Made by a program: the position numbers and the translations under genes | Assembly: GCF_016714285.1 (NCBI RefSeq) | Contig: NZ_JADJNN010000042.1 | Span: 186,001 to 250,000 of the forward strand | Origin: Nannocystis sp. | GTDB taxonomy: Bacteria > Myxococcota_A > Polyangia > Nannocystales > Nannocystaceae | Reading direction: 5' to 3' | Length of the DNA: 64,000 nt | Notes under the pieces: model-generated | Told to the model about the DNA's origin: nothing | Databases searched by the model: none | Seen by the model: the letters and a program-made list of their open reading frames with translations, nothing else | Shown: in pieces, positions 34,841-44,015 of the stretch | Numbering within the stretch: the first letter of the stretch is position 1 | Layout of the letters: each line of letters begins with the position of its first letter

Positions 34841-35685
34841 TCATGAGCGCGGGCGGGCGCCGGTGACGATGTGGACGTGGGCGTCCATGTGGACGCCGTC
34901 GCCCTGCAAGTGGCGGAGAAGCGGGCCGTGAGGGCGCGCTGGGCCGCGTTGAGGGCGTCGTCACCGGCGCGGGCGAGATGCTCGGCGAAGTTGGCGAAGG
35001 CGGCGAGCGTGAAGCGGGCCGCGTCCGCGGGGGGGAGGCGGCCGCCGACTGGCAGCGAGCCGCGCCAGGTGTGCAGCTCGAGGCCGGTGAAGCCGGCGCG
35101 GGCGAGCAGGGCGAGCAGGGTGTCGGCGTCGGCGTAGCGAAACGGGCCGGGCGCGTTCGGGTCGGTGTGTGGCAATTCGACGATCCGGGCCACCACCTCG
35201 CGCGCGCAGGTCATCCACGGGTTCTCGGAGGGCGGGCCCCAGACGGCGAATGCGAACCGTCCGCCCGGGGCGAGCCAGCGCAGCAGGTTGGCGAAGGCGG
35301 CGGGCGGATCGGCGAAGAACATGACGCCGAAGCGCGAGACGAGGCGGTCATACGGCTGCTCGCAGGTAGCGACGGCCATGTCCGCGGTCGTGAAGGCGAT
35401 GGCGCGTTCGCCCGGCTGCCGGCGCGTCTGGGCGCGTTCGATGAGAGCGGGTGAGATATCGAAGCCATGGACGAGGCTCCCGGGAGGTGCCCGGCGCAGG
35501 AGCCCCAGGGCCGTCCCGCCGCCGCCGCAGCCGACCTCGGCGATCGTGACGGGGGCGTCGAGCTGCAGCGCGCGGAGGAGGGGGGCGTCGATCGGGGTGA
35601 GCGTCGCTTCCATGCCGGAGAGTTGGGCGCACCATTGCTCGCCGCGAGCGGTGGACCAGTCGAGCGTTGTAGTGTCCTTGTGCAT
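34841..35685 (-). CDS. SAM-dependent methyltransferase with frameshift near its end
   Basis: This class I methyltransferase has motif I VAEVGCGGGGTALGLL, the acidic loop GFDISPALIERA, and post-motif segments FGVMFFADPPAAFANLLRWL and LAPGGRFAFAVWG. ATG 35685 fits the family start. Near 34905 the frame changes: the next frame gives LQGDGVHMDAHVHIVTGARP and TGA at 34841, the natural end. A single lost base explains it. Read without correction, the frame would run into the next gene. The substrate is unknown. It is related to ubiquinone/menaquinone-type and small-molecule methyltransferases. Confidence 0.7.
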
Positions 35686-35822
35686 GGAGAGCAGGCTGGC
35701 CCGTTGGGCCACCCGCTCGCCAATCGGATTTTCGCGGGTCAGCCCTCGGGGAAGCTGAGGTCGGCGTGGCGTGTCCGTGCCATGCAGATGGGTCCGCGAC
35801 GCGTGGAGGCCGCGACGCCGTG

Positions 35823-38285
35823 TCAGCGGGCGAGCAGGGCCTCGAGCGCGAGGCGGTCATCGCGGGTCGCGGGTGTGTTGGCGAATTCGGCGAGCGCCTG
35901 GGTGGCGAGTTCGCGGGCGCGTGGCGGGTCGCTCCCGGTCGCGGCGAGGATCTGCGCCGCGACGGATCGGGTGAAGGCCAGCTCGCCGAGGGCCCCGCTC
36001 GCGGTGCGGATCTCGAGGGCCCGCAAGACGGCGCGTTCGGCCGCCGGGAGGTGCCCTGCGGCGAGCTCGAGGCGAGCGAGGGTGACGAGCGGGAAGCCGA
36101 GGTCAGGATGCGAGGGGCCGAGCGCGGCCTCGAGGTCGGCGAGGGCCGTGGTGACCTCGGCCCGGGCCTGGTTAGCGTCGCCGAGGCGGCGCAGGAGGTC
36201 GGCGAGGTTGGCCCGGGCGGCGCCGACGTTGGGGTGAGTCGGACCGAGCGAGGCGGTCCAGATGCGGAGGACCTCGCGGGTCGCGGCGGCGGCCTCGGCG
36301 AGCCGCCCGGCCTCGGCGCGCACGGCCGCGAGGTTTAGCTGGGTCTCGACCACACGCGCGTGGTCGTCACCGTGGCTGGCGCGGAGGATCTTCAGGGACC
36401 GCGTGAGCGCGGCCTCGGCGTCGTCGTGGGCGCCGCGGCGCAGGGCGATAAGTCCGAGGTTGCCGAGCGAGGCGGCGACGTCGGGGTGCTCGGGGCCGAG
36501 ATGCTGCTCGCGGATCGCCAGGGATCTTCGCTCGGAGGCCTCGGCGGCGTCCAGCTCGTTGAGCTCGAGCTCGACGCTGGCGAGGTTGCTGAGGGTACGG
36601 GCGACATCGGGGTGTTCGGGGCCGAGATGGTGCTCGCGGATCTGCAGGGCCCGCAGGTACGACGCGCGCGCCGCAGCATGGTCGCCGTGGCGGAATTGGG
36701 CGACGCCCAGGCCGTTGAGTGGCCCCGCGAGGTCGAGGTGGTCGGGCCCCCGCTCGCGGGTCCGCAACGTGATGGCCTCGGTCAGCTCGGCGACCGCCTC
36801 GGCGTAGCGGCCGTGGGTGGCGAGGGCTCCGCCCCACACGCTGTGGAGTCGGGCCACGAGGTCGACGGCCGGGGCGCTGTGGAGGTCAGCGAGGGCGAGG
36901 CGCCGCCACAGACCGCCGTCGTCGAAGCGAGCGAGGCGGTTGCCGACGACGTGGACGAGGTTGGTGGCGGCGTGGATGGCCTGCTCGTCGTCGCGGGCGG
37001 TGCGGGCGGCGAAGTAGGCGTCGACCAGGATCGCCTCGGCCTCGGCGTACGCGCCCTGCCGCTCCTTGAGGTTGCCGGCGAGGACGGCCCAGCGGGCCTG
37101 CAGCGGCTCATCAGCGAGCGCCTTGGCGTTCGCCTGGCCCGCCGCGATCTCGGTGGCCGCGGTCTCGTAGTGGGCGGTCTGGATCAGGTGCCAGCTGCGC
37201 TCGGCCTGGGCGTGTGCGTCGGCCAGCGCGGTGGTCCGGGCCGGGTCGTTGGGTGCCGCGGTGTGACCGACCAACCACGCGAGGTCGGCGCAGCGATCGA
37301 GCGTCGGCAGGGCGGTGGCAGCCGCGACAGCGCGCTCGGTCGTCCGTGCGTCGGCCTCGGCGAGCACGCCGACGAGCGCTGCGAACGAACGGCGACGCTC
37401 GTCGAGACAGGCCATGCGTCGATCGAGCTGGATCGTCGACTGTTCGCGGCGCAGGTGGGTCGCCCCGCAGGCGTCGCGGTGGGCGGCGATCCAGGCGTCG
37501 GCCCAGGTGTCGAGGAGGGCGCCCGTGTGGGCGGCGGCGGCGGCGGCGTAGGGGACCGTGGTGGCGCTCAGGGCCTCGACCACCGCCGTGCGGCGGTCTG
37601 CGTCCCAGTCGGAGGCGAGGGCCGAGGCGCCGCCGGTGCACGCGGCGGCCGAGTCGTCGCTCCACAGGACGCCGACGCTGATGCCGGCGGCGAGCAGGCC
37701 CAGCGCGCCGATGCTGGCGAGTTGTCGTCGGCGTCGCCCGGGGATGCTCGCCAGTTCGGCGAGCAGCGGTTCCATGGTCGGCCAGCGGGCGTCGGGGTCG
37801 GTCGCGAGTGCGCGGCGAATGGCGAGGTGGATCTTTGTCGGCAGCTTCACGCGGGCGGGCGCGTCGACGATCACGCCGTCCTGGACCGCAGCGGCGAGCG
37901 CGGCCATGGTTTCGCCGCGGAAGGGTCGATGCCCGTGGAGGGCCTCGAAGAGCGCGACGCCGAAGGCGAAGATGTCGCTGCGAGCGTCGGCCGATCGGCC
38001 CTGCCACTGCTCGGGGGACATATAGGCCGGGGTGCCGACGGAGGCGCCGGTCGCGGTCAGGGTGACGTCGCGGGATGCATCCTGATCGGGCGCGGTGGAT
38101 CCGCGGGATCCGCTGGCGGCGACGCTGCCGGTCTCGGCGGCGCGGGCGAGGCCGAAGTCGCCGACCTTGACGTGGCCGGCGTCGTCGACGAGCACGTTCT
38201 CGGGTTTGAAGTCGCGGATCGCCGGGATTCCGGCGTATACGCTACTTTCGGCGGGGCTTTGCCCGCTTTGCCAGGGCTTTGCCAA
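35823..38285 (-). pseudogene. Serine/threonine kinase-TPR gene, 5' half removed by an integrated element
   Basis: The frame begins inside the kinase catalytic loop (IRDFKPENVLV, DFGLA, GTPAYMSPE) and so lacks the Gly loop, the ATP-binding Lys and the helix C region. A membrane span near residue 200 and about seven tetratricopeptide repeats (HLGPEHPDVA pattern) are intact to the stop. The first codons (before about 38216) come from the integrase gene end and att junction. The protein cannot be an active kinase. The break falls exactly at the conserved catalytic loop codons. The missing part is not present to the right within the window. Confidence 0.8.
38216..38241. other. Probable attachment-site junction inside the kinase gene
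   Basis: This short stretch joins the integrase stop codon (38242) to kinase codons for Arg-Asp-Phe-Lys. It is where chromosomal kinase sequence gives way to element sequence. The crossover core is probably within the codons for the catalytic loop. The exact core needs the other junction, which is not seen here. Confidence 0.45.
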
Positions 38286-39720
38286 CGTGGCCGTTGGCGG
38301 CGGCGTCCACGAGCACAGCGGCCTCGCTGGTGAGCTTGGACTGCTGCGTGTGGAGGTACTTCTGCGTGGTCTCCAGGCGAGCGTGCCGCGCGACGGCCTG
38401 GATCTGGTAGATGCTCGCGCCGAGGTTGGCCAGGCGCGTCAGGGCCGTGTGCCGCAGCAGGTGCGGCCCGGACTCGATGAGACCGGCCTCGCTCTGCAGG
38501 GTGTTCAGCCGGTGGCGGATGCTGTGGGGCGTGTGGGGCTTCCACGCGCCGCCTGTGCGGTGCGAGCGTCGATACAGGACCAGGGCCCCGATCGGCTCGC
38601 GCTTGCGGTGCTTGACCAGGGCGGCGCGCAGGGCCTTGGTGAGGGTGATCGTGCCGATCGTCCCCTTCGGGGTCTGCTTCTCGCCGCGGTAGGTGTTGCA
38701 CTGCACGATGATCGTGCCCGCCGCGAGGTCGATGTCGGCCCACTCCAGCGCGCAGATCTCGGACACGCGCAAGCCCGCGTCGAGGGCCAGGAGGCACACG
38801 ATCAGGGCCTCGGTGCCGTGGTCGCTCGCCGTGGCGGTGAGCCTGGCGATCTCGGCATCGGTGAAGACGACCTTCTTCTTGTCCTTCGGCTGCGGGAGCT
38901 TCTCGATGTCGGGCACCGTGGCGAGCATGCCGAGCTTCTTGGCGAAGCCAAGGAGCTTGGCCAGCTTGGCCAGCACGCAATTTGCCATGCTCGCACCGAC
39001 GCGCTTGCGAAGCGCGGCGCGAAACGACGAGATCCGATCGGCATCGATCGCGGACAGGGGCAGGTCCCCGAGGAGGGGCGCCAGGTGGTTGCGGTAGACG
39101 CTGTCATAGCCGACGCGGGTCGCGGCCTTCAGGAGCTGCACGTATTCCGGGAGGAACCGCTGCTCGTAGAACTCGGCAAAGGTGAGCCGAGGGGCGCGCG
39201 CGCTGGGGGTCTTCTCCTTCGATGCGTTCAGGTCGACGGGGCCGCTGTTGACTGCGACCAGCTCCCGCAAGATCGCCGGGATCTGGCGCTCCCCCCATGA
39301 GCGGGCTTGCTTGTCATCAAGCCCGGGGGGCGCGACCAGACGTCGGCGGATCTCAGAGGTCTGGTTGCAGGGGTTCATGAAGCGGATGTCGACGTGGATG
39401 CGGGTGCTGTCGTTGTGGTACGGGCGTGTGGTGATCTTCATGGTCGGACCTGGCGTCCGGCCGCATTCCCAGAGCCAGGTGATAACGACATCGCGCGTCC
39501 AGGCAAGCGCTTTTCCGCACCGAAACGGCCGGGGGAGGTGCCCCCTGGCTATCCGGTGCCGCAGCGCCTTCTCGCTGATGCGCAGGAATTGGGCCAGTTC
39601 ACGCACGTTCAGGACCGGGGGCAGGTCGAACTCCTCCTTGGCCCTATCGAGCGCATCGCCGCCCGGCGCGGAGGCGATCCCTCCCCCGCGGCCGACCTCG
39701 TTGCTGGCGTCCATCGACAT
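38242..39720 (-). CDS. Tyrosine recombinase (integrase) with N-terminal HTH domain
   Basis: The 492-residue protein has a C-terminal catalytic domain with the Arg in DAGLRVSEICALEW, a Lys-bearing turn, His-x-x-Arg in HLLRHTALTR, a further His in ARHARLETT and the nucleophile Tyr in KYLHTQQ. Before it lie a core-binding domain (FYEQRFLPEY..) and an arm domain. Unusually, residues 35-85 (LNVRELAQFLRISEKALRHRI..) form a MerR/excisionase-like HTH, as though an excisionase were fused to the integrase. The start may be ATG 39720 or 39786. It lies at the element edge, as integrases do. Confidence 0.85.
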   Translation of the reverse strand: MSMDASNEVGRGGGIASAPGGDALDRAKEEFDLPPVLNVRELAQFLRISEKALRHRIARGHLPRPFRCGKALAWTRDVVITWLWECGRTPGPTMKITTRPYHNDSTRIHVDIRFMNPCNQTSEIRRRLVAPPGLDDKQARSWGERQIPAILRELVAVNSGPVDLNASKEKTPSARAPRLTFAEFYEQRFLPEYVQLLKAATRVGYDSVYRNHLAPLLGDLPLSAIDADRISSFRAALRKRVGASMANCVLAKLAKLLGFAKKLGMLATVPDIEKLPQPKDKKKVVFTDAEIARLTATASDHGTEALIVCLLALDAGLRVSEICALEWADIDLAAGTIIVQCNTYRGEKQTPKGTIGTITLTKALRAALVKHRKREPIGALVLYRRSHRTGGAWKPHTPHSIRHRLNTLQSEAGLIESGPHLLRHTALTRLANLGASIYQIQAVARHARLETTQKYLHTQQSKLTSEAAVLVDAAANGHVGKALAKRAKPRRK

Positions 39721-39786
39721 GTCTTTAGGGACACGTCGATGAGGGCATGCCCGACTGCCTTCGCCGCTTGAGACTCCACCCGCCAT

Positions 39787-40339
39787 CCCACACCATCCGG
39801 TTATGGTCAGTGTAACCAATGGCGGCGTGCGAAGGTGTACGCTGTAGTGTCGTAACATTGACCGCCGAGCTCGGCGGCGGCACTCGGCATATCGCGCATC
39901 ATCACGAAGATTCCGCGCCGCACGGTGCGTGACAGCTCGCCGCGGCGGGTGGTGTTGCAACACATCTGCGACGCACCGTCCCATGATCGAGGCCGACGAG
40001 CGAAGCGCTCAAGGTCGGCAGAACTGATCGACGGAGCGCATCCGGGGAATCAGGCCTCGTCGTCGGCCGGGGGCGCCGGGGCGGATGGTGGCGCGGATGT
40101 CGACAGTCAGCGATCATCAATCGTAGTTCGTGAGAGTGCCGTGACGGCCTCGGTGTCTCGCTCTGCGCCCGGCCGGTAGTGGTCAGGGTCTTGCCTCCAG
40201 TACGGGATCACCTCAAGCGCTAGGATCGTTTCCAACGTCCTTCGGCGACCAGGCGATGCAGCAGCAGGGCAGAAGCGAGCGACTCCAGCACCCTGCACAA
40301 CAAGGCTCTGCTGCTGCGCTGCCACATCCTCCCGCTGAT
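39787..40339. other. Stretch without a supported gene
   Basis: This region lies between the integrase start and the truncated second recombinase. Short open frames occur on both strands, but none has a ribosome site, coding-like codon use or a recognisable domain. The part nearest the integrase (39787-39860) is AT-richer and may hold its promoter. Confidence 0.5.
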
Positions 40340-41070
40340 AGGTCACGGAAACTGCGTTCGCGCTCGTAGTCAAGAAGCGGGCCGACCTCGAGCCCGGGTC
40401 CGTCAACAACCTGCTCAAGTACATCATCGCCTTGCTGCGCTGCGCTAAGGAGAAGCACGGCAAGAAGATCGAGATCCCCAAGGCGCCGTACCTGACGAAC
40501 GAGACCGAGGCGGCTTGGTACACGGCCGAGCAGTTCGAGGCCCTCAACCAGAGCGCGGCGACCTTCGCGGCCGCCGACCTCGTCTTGATCCTGCTCGCTG
40601 GCGAGGCGGGGCTGCGGTCGGGGGAGATCAGCGCGCTCCGCTGGACCGACGTCGACCTCGCCAAGCGCGAGATGACGATCCGGAGCAACCTCGTGCGGGG
40701 CCACGAGGGCACGCCCAAGGGCGGGGTTACGCGCACGGTGCCGATGTCCGGCCGGTTGCACCGCACCCTCGTCCAGCACCAGGCGGCCGAGGGCGATACG
40801 GGCCGGGTGTTGCGCCGCGACGACGGCAGCGACATGACCACGGACTCGCAGCGCACGGTCCTGCGGCGGGTCGCGGGCTACGCTGGGCTGCCGGCCTACG
40901 GCATGCACGCGCTGCGTCACTGCTTCGGCTCGCGCATGATGAACGGCGGCGCGGGCGGCAAGGTGGTGATGCGCCTGCTCGGGCACAAGAAGCTGTCGAC
41001 CACGGAGCGCTACGTCCACACGTCGGACGAGCACTGCCGGAGCGTGGTCGATCGGCTGCTGCCGGGCTGA
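40340..41070 (+). pseudogene. 5'-truncated tyrosine recombinase
   Basis: The catalytic domain is complete: GEAGLRSGEISALRW, HALRHCFGSRM, LLGHKKLSTTERYVHT with the Arg, His-x-x-Arg, His and Tyr residues. The N-terminal core-binding domain begins abruptly (TETAFALVVKKRADLEP) after an in-frame TAG near 40337. The only start within the frame is a TTG at 40432, inside the domain. It is a remnant of another integrase, opposite in direction to the one at 38242. It ends at a strong terminator-like hairpin. Confidence 0.7.
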
Positions 41071-41093
41071 CGCCCGCTCGGCTCTCGCGGCGA

Positions 41094-41130
41094 GAGGCCG
41101 CCTACGGCGCGTCGCGCGGTAGGCGGCCTC
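41094..41130. terminator. Bidirectional terminator-like hairpin
   Basis: A 12-bp perfect inverted repeat (41094-41105 with 41119-41130) and a 13-base loop lie between the convergent recombinase remnant and the Pro-rich protein gene, where both transcripts would end. Confidence 0.6.
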
Positions 41131-41138
41131 GTCATTCA

Positions 41139-41729
41139 TCACCGCCGGCCGGCTCGTCGCGCCTTGATCCCCTCGGACATCCGACGCGCAACATCCTCCA
41201 TCCACGGTTCGACGATCGGCGGCTCTTGCTCCGCCTTCGGCGACGGCACCGGCCTCGCCGCTCGCGTAGGGTCGAAGACCGGACCGCCCCGCGAGCCCCA
41301 ACCCCGCGAGGGCTCTGCGGGCTTCGGGCTTGGGGGCGCCCGCGAGGGCTCCACAGGCGTCGGGCCTGGGGACGCCCGCGAGGGCTCCGCGGGCTGCGGG
41401 CCCGGGGGCACCCGCGAGGGCTCCGCGGGCGCCGCGGGCTTCGGGCCTGGGGGCGCCCGCGAGGGCTCCGCGGCCGGCGAGGGGGATCGCCGGGGGGATG
41501 GTCCGGGCGGTCGCGGCCATCCGGGCGGGCGTGGCCAGGCGGGTATTTGCCAGCCATCGACTGGGAGGCCAGGACCCGGCGTGCGTCGCGGCCGCGGTTC
41601 GGGATCTCTGGACCTCAGCCCGTTAACGATCCCGCCGATGATCAGTCCTCCCGCGATGCCGCTGATCACACCGATCGCGATACCGGCGATCGCCTCCTTG
41701 GTCTCCGAGTTGTCCCGCGCGTCCGCCAT
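41139..41729 (-). CDS. Glycine-zipper membrane protein with Pro-rich EPSR repeats
   Basis: The 196-residue product has a short charged N-terminus, one Gly/Ile-rich membrane segment (about 13-38, IGVISGIAGGLIIGG) and then a Pro-rich region with five imperfect 12-15-residue units of the form EPSRxPPGPxPA, ending in a basic C-terminus (MSEGIKARRAGRR). The repeats are also visible in the DNA (41300-41470). It belongs to the plasmid-like segment beside parA. The role is unknown; it could be a surface or conjugation-related protein. Confidence 0.6.
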   Translation of the reverse strand: MADARDNSETKEAIAGIAIGVISGIAGGLIIGGIVNGLRSRDPEPRPRRTPGPGLPVDGWQIPAWPRPPGWPRPPGPSPRRSPSPAAEPSRAPPGPKPAAPAEPSRVPPGPQPAEPSRASPGPTPVEPSRAPPSPKPAEPSRGWGSRGGPVFDPTRAARPVPSPKAEQEPPIVEPWMEDVARRMSEGIKARRAGRR

Positions 41730-41807
41730 CAGGACAGCATAGAAGAGACCTGTAAGCCGCTCAAGATGCGGGAGCGCGCGGCGGGCGTACTGATCGCTGA
41801 CCGACGT

Positions 41808-42293
41808 CTAGCTGCGATCAGGCGGCGATCCGAAACAACGTCGCCAGTCTTCGGCGATCGCCACGCTGGCGGCAGCGTTCAGGTCCACGCCGCGGAACTC
41901 GGCGAGCTGCCGCAGCTTCGCATCGAGCTGCGGTGACAGACGGATCACCCGTTGCGCGCGGTCTTCCTTCGGCGGTCGGCCTTGGCCACCCTGCGCACGC
42001 GCGCGCGGAGTCCGGCCGCGTGGCTTGGTCTCGTCGGCCTCGCCCGTGCCCTCGTCGGAGCGTGATTGGGGTGACGTGTTCGAGCGGCGCCTGGCTGCGC
42101 GGGGCTGCGGGCCCGCGTCGTCGTCTTCCCCTACGTCGTCGGGAGATCGACGCGCTGACTGCGTCGGCGTGCTCGGCGGCTTCGGAGCCTCCTGCCTCAT
42201 CTTCTCGAGTTCATGCAGCGCCTCTGGGCTGGCGCCCGGTGGTGCGTGGGTACCCGGGAAGGGCTGGGGGTTGAAGGATGGGCCACGCCCCAT
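41808..42293 (-). CDS. Ribbon-helix-helix-like partition partner of ParA
   Basis: The 161-residue protein has a disordered, charged N-terminus (many Pro, Ser, Arg) and a C-terminal domain (RVIRLSPQLDAKLRQLAEFRGVD..) with the beta strand and helix pattern of ribbon-helix-helix DNA-binding proteins such as ParG or omega. The start codon overlaps the ParA stop as TGATG, so both are made together. It is the natural candidate to bind the iteron array at 43336. The N-terminal tail could stimulate ParA ATPase, as in ParG. This is inferred from family behaviour. Confidence 0.65.
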   Translation of the reverse strand: MGRGPSFNPQPFPGTHAPPGASPEALHELEKMRQEAPKPPSTPTQSARRSPDDVGEDDDAGPQPRAARRRSNTSPQSRSDEGTGEADETKPRGRTPRARAQGGQGRPPKEDRAQRVIRLSPQLDAKLRQLAEFRGVDLNAAASVAIAEDWRRCFGSPPDRS

Positions 42294-42937
42294 CAACGTT
42301 TCTCCTCGGGGAATCCAGCCCGCTTGAGGATCGCGTCGCAGAGCCCGACCATCAAGTGATGGGCGGCCGTCCCCTTGCCATGGGGCACGTCCCACACCGG
42401 CCTGTAGTACGCCTGGGTCCGAAACGCTGCGGGGCTGTGTGGGATGACTTCCGGGTGATACTCGACGTCCGGGATGAGCCTTGTGGCCTCCTGCAAACCG
42501 CGGAGGGTGTTGATGCCCCCCGCATCCGCCCCGTAGAAGACGACGTAGCATGGCGCCTTCTCAGTCATCGCCGGCACGACCTCGGCGAGGGACTCGATCG
42601 CGGTGCGGTTGTCGACGGGACAGATCCAGAGGTCTGGGGTGACGATGGCCGGGATGCCTGCCTCGGGAGGAGTGTCGATGACCACGAGGGGAAAGCCGCC
42701 CGTCGCGCTCGCAGGCGGCTGTTCCATCGGCGAGTAGAGCGCGGTGATGTTCCCGCGCTTGCTCGGCTTGTTCGGGTCGAGCTGCCGCTCGTCGCTGTAC
42801 CAGCGCATAAGGTCGCCCTGGCGGTCGAGCGTGACCATGAGGCTTGGGATGCCGCGCTGATCGGCGCGGAGCCCGAGGTGTGCGCTGATCGTGGTCTTCC
42901 CGATGCCGCCCTTGTGGTTGTGGACTCCGATGATCAC
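42293..42937 (-). CDS. ParA-family partition ATPase
   Basis: The 214-residue protein has a deviant Walker A KGGIGKTT near residue 9, and Walker B LVVIDTPP. It lacks an N-terminal HTH, so it is the short (type Ib/III-like) kind used by plasmids. The start is GTG 42937, supported by GGAG at 42944-42947 with suitable spacing. It is followed by the RHH-like gene and preceded by an inverted copy of the iteron core, which may autoregulate the pair. It is expected to position plasmid or element DNA by an ATP-driven gradient. Confidence 0.85.
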   Translation of the reverse strand: MIIGVHNHKGGIGKTTISAHLGLRADQRGIPSLMVTLDRQGDLMRWYSDERQLDPNKPSKRGNITALYSPMEQPPASATGGFPLVVIDTPPEAGIPAIVTPDLWICPVDNRTAIESLAEVVPAMTEKAPCYVVFYGADAGGINTLRGLQEATRLIPDVEYHPEVIPHSPAAFRTQAYYRPVWDVPHGKGTAAHHLMVGLCDAILKRAGFPEEKR

Positions 42938-42953
42938 AAACGTCTCCTTTTCA

Positions 42954-42981
42954 GATCGCTACCAGCGATCACATTGATATC
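42954..42981 (-). promoter_or_regulatory. Inverted copy of the iteron core before parA
   Basis: The minus strand reads GATATCA..GTGATCGCTGGTAGCGATC, the same core as the downstream array but in the opposite orientation. It sits 17 bases before the GTG start of parA, where an operator for autorepression would be expected. Confidence 0.65.
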
Positions 42982-43335
42982 CGGAAGACGCGGGGCTCAC
43001 AAGACGACGGATCCGAGCGATGGTGATTGGCGCACGCGACGGCGGGCTCATCCGCGCTGCGCGACGGCACGCCACCCGCAGACGCGCTGCATCCCGCGCG
43101 TCGCCTGCCTACATAACCCGCGCTTCCTTGGCCAGCCCTCGGCGCCGTCGAGACTGGTGACGATGATGCGCGGTCTCTGCGATCCTCCACCCTTCATCCA
43201 CGCGCACCCACGAATTCTCCAGGGTGCTCCAGTCGTCATCCACGCTGCACCCACGTGCGTCGTGTGCGGCATCGGGCACGCCGCCGCATCGGGCCGCGGT
43301 CGTGACCGGCCCCCGGCCCCCAGCGTCATTCTCCA
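42982..43335. other. Non-coding spacer before the iteron array
   Basis: No gene or strong repeat is recognised in these 354 bases. Open frames on both strands are short and unlike proteins. It may carry regulatory or origin sequence for the partition module. Confidence 0.4.
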
Positions 43336-43708
43336 GATATCAGTGTGATCGCGGGTAGCGATCAGAAATGGACCGGGCCCCAACCCGCCGCGTCGTTCCC
43401 CAGATATCAGAGTGATCCCTGGTAGCGATCAGAAATGACCAGGCCCACGGCCCACGGGTCGTTTCTCCTGGTATCATGGTGATCGCTGGTAGCGATCAGA
43501 AATGACCGGACCATGCAGCCCGACGCGTCGTTCACCTGATATCAGTGTGATCGCTGGTGGCGATCAGAAATGACCGGACCATGCAGCCCCCCGCGAGGTT
43601 CGCCTGATATCAGTGTGATCGCTGGTAGCGATCAGAAATGACCGGACCACACAGCCCCCGCGTCGTTCGCCTGATATCAAGGTGATCGCTGGTTGCTATC
43701 AGAAATGG
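43336..43708 (+). repeat. Six direct iterons of about 67-68 bp (putative centromere)
   Basis: Six copies begin at 43336, 43403, 43470, 43538, 43606 and 43673, a period of 67 or 68 bp. Each copy has GATATCA (or a one-base variant), then GTGATCGCTGGTAGCGATCA, then GAAATG. The central part is a 7-bp inverted repeat GATCGCT / AGCGATC around GGT, so each copy should bind a dimer. Spacer sequence between cores is partly conserved (CCGGACCATGCAGCC). Together with the inverted copy before parA and the parA/RHH operon, this resembles a plasmid centromere or iteron array. Confidence 0.8.
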
Positions 43709-43782
43709 TTGGCTCGCGGCACAGGCGAATGAGGCGCTTTGCGTGCAGGACGGCAGGCAACGCCGTGTCAGATGCGTGCCGC

Positions 43783-44015
43783 ATCCCGCGGCGCCGCGTC
43801 CGTGTCGCATCCCGCGGCGCCTGGTCCGTACCGCGTCCCGCGGCGCCGGGTCGGTGTCGCATCCGCGGCGCCGCGTGCGTGTCGCGTCCCGTGGCGCCGC
43901 GTGGCGCCGCGTGCGTGTCGCATCGCGGCACCGCGTGCGTGTCGCATCCCGCGGCGCCGCGTGCGTGTCGTATCCCGCGGCGCCGTGTCCGTGTCCCGCG
44001 GCGCCGCGTATGAGA
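43783..44015. repeat. GC-rich minisatellite
   Basis: About ten imperfect 20-26-bp units with the core GCATCCCGCGGCGCC are joined by GTGCGTGTC or similar. The reading frames through it encode repetitive Arg/Ala/Pro, not a real protein. Confidence 0.7.

Noticed and set aside
43336..43708. CRISPR array
   Set aside because: The conserved part (about 37 bp) and the partly conserved spacers repeat at 67-68 bp, the spacers are similar to one another rather than unique, the core is an inverted repeat, and no cas gene is near. An iteron/centromere array fits better.
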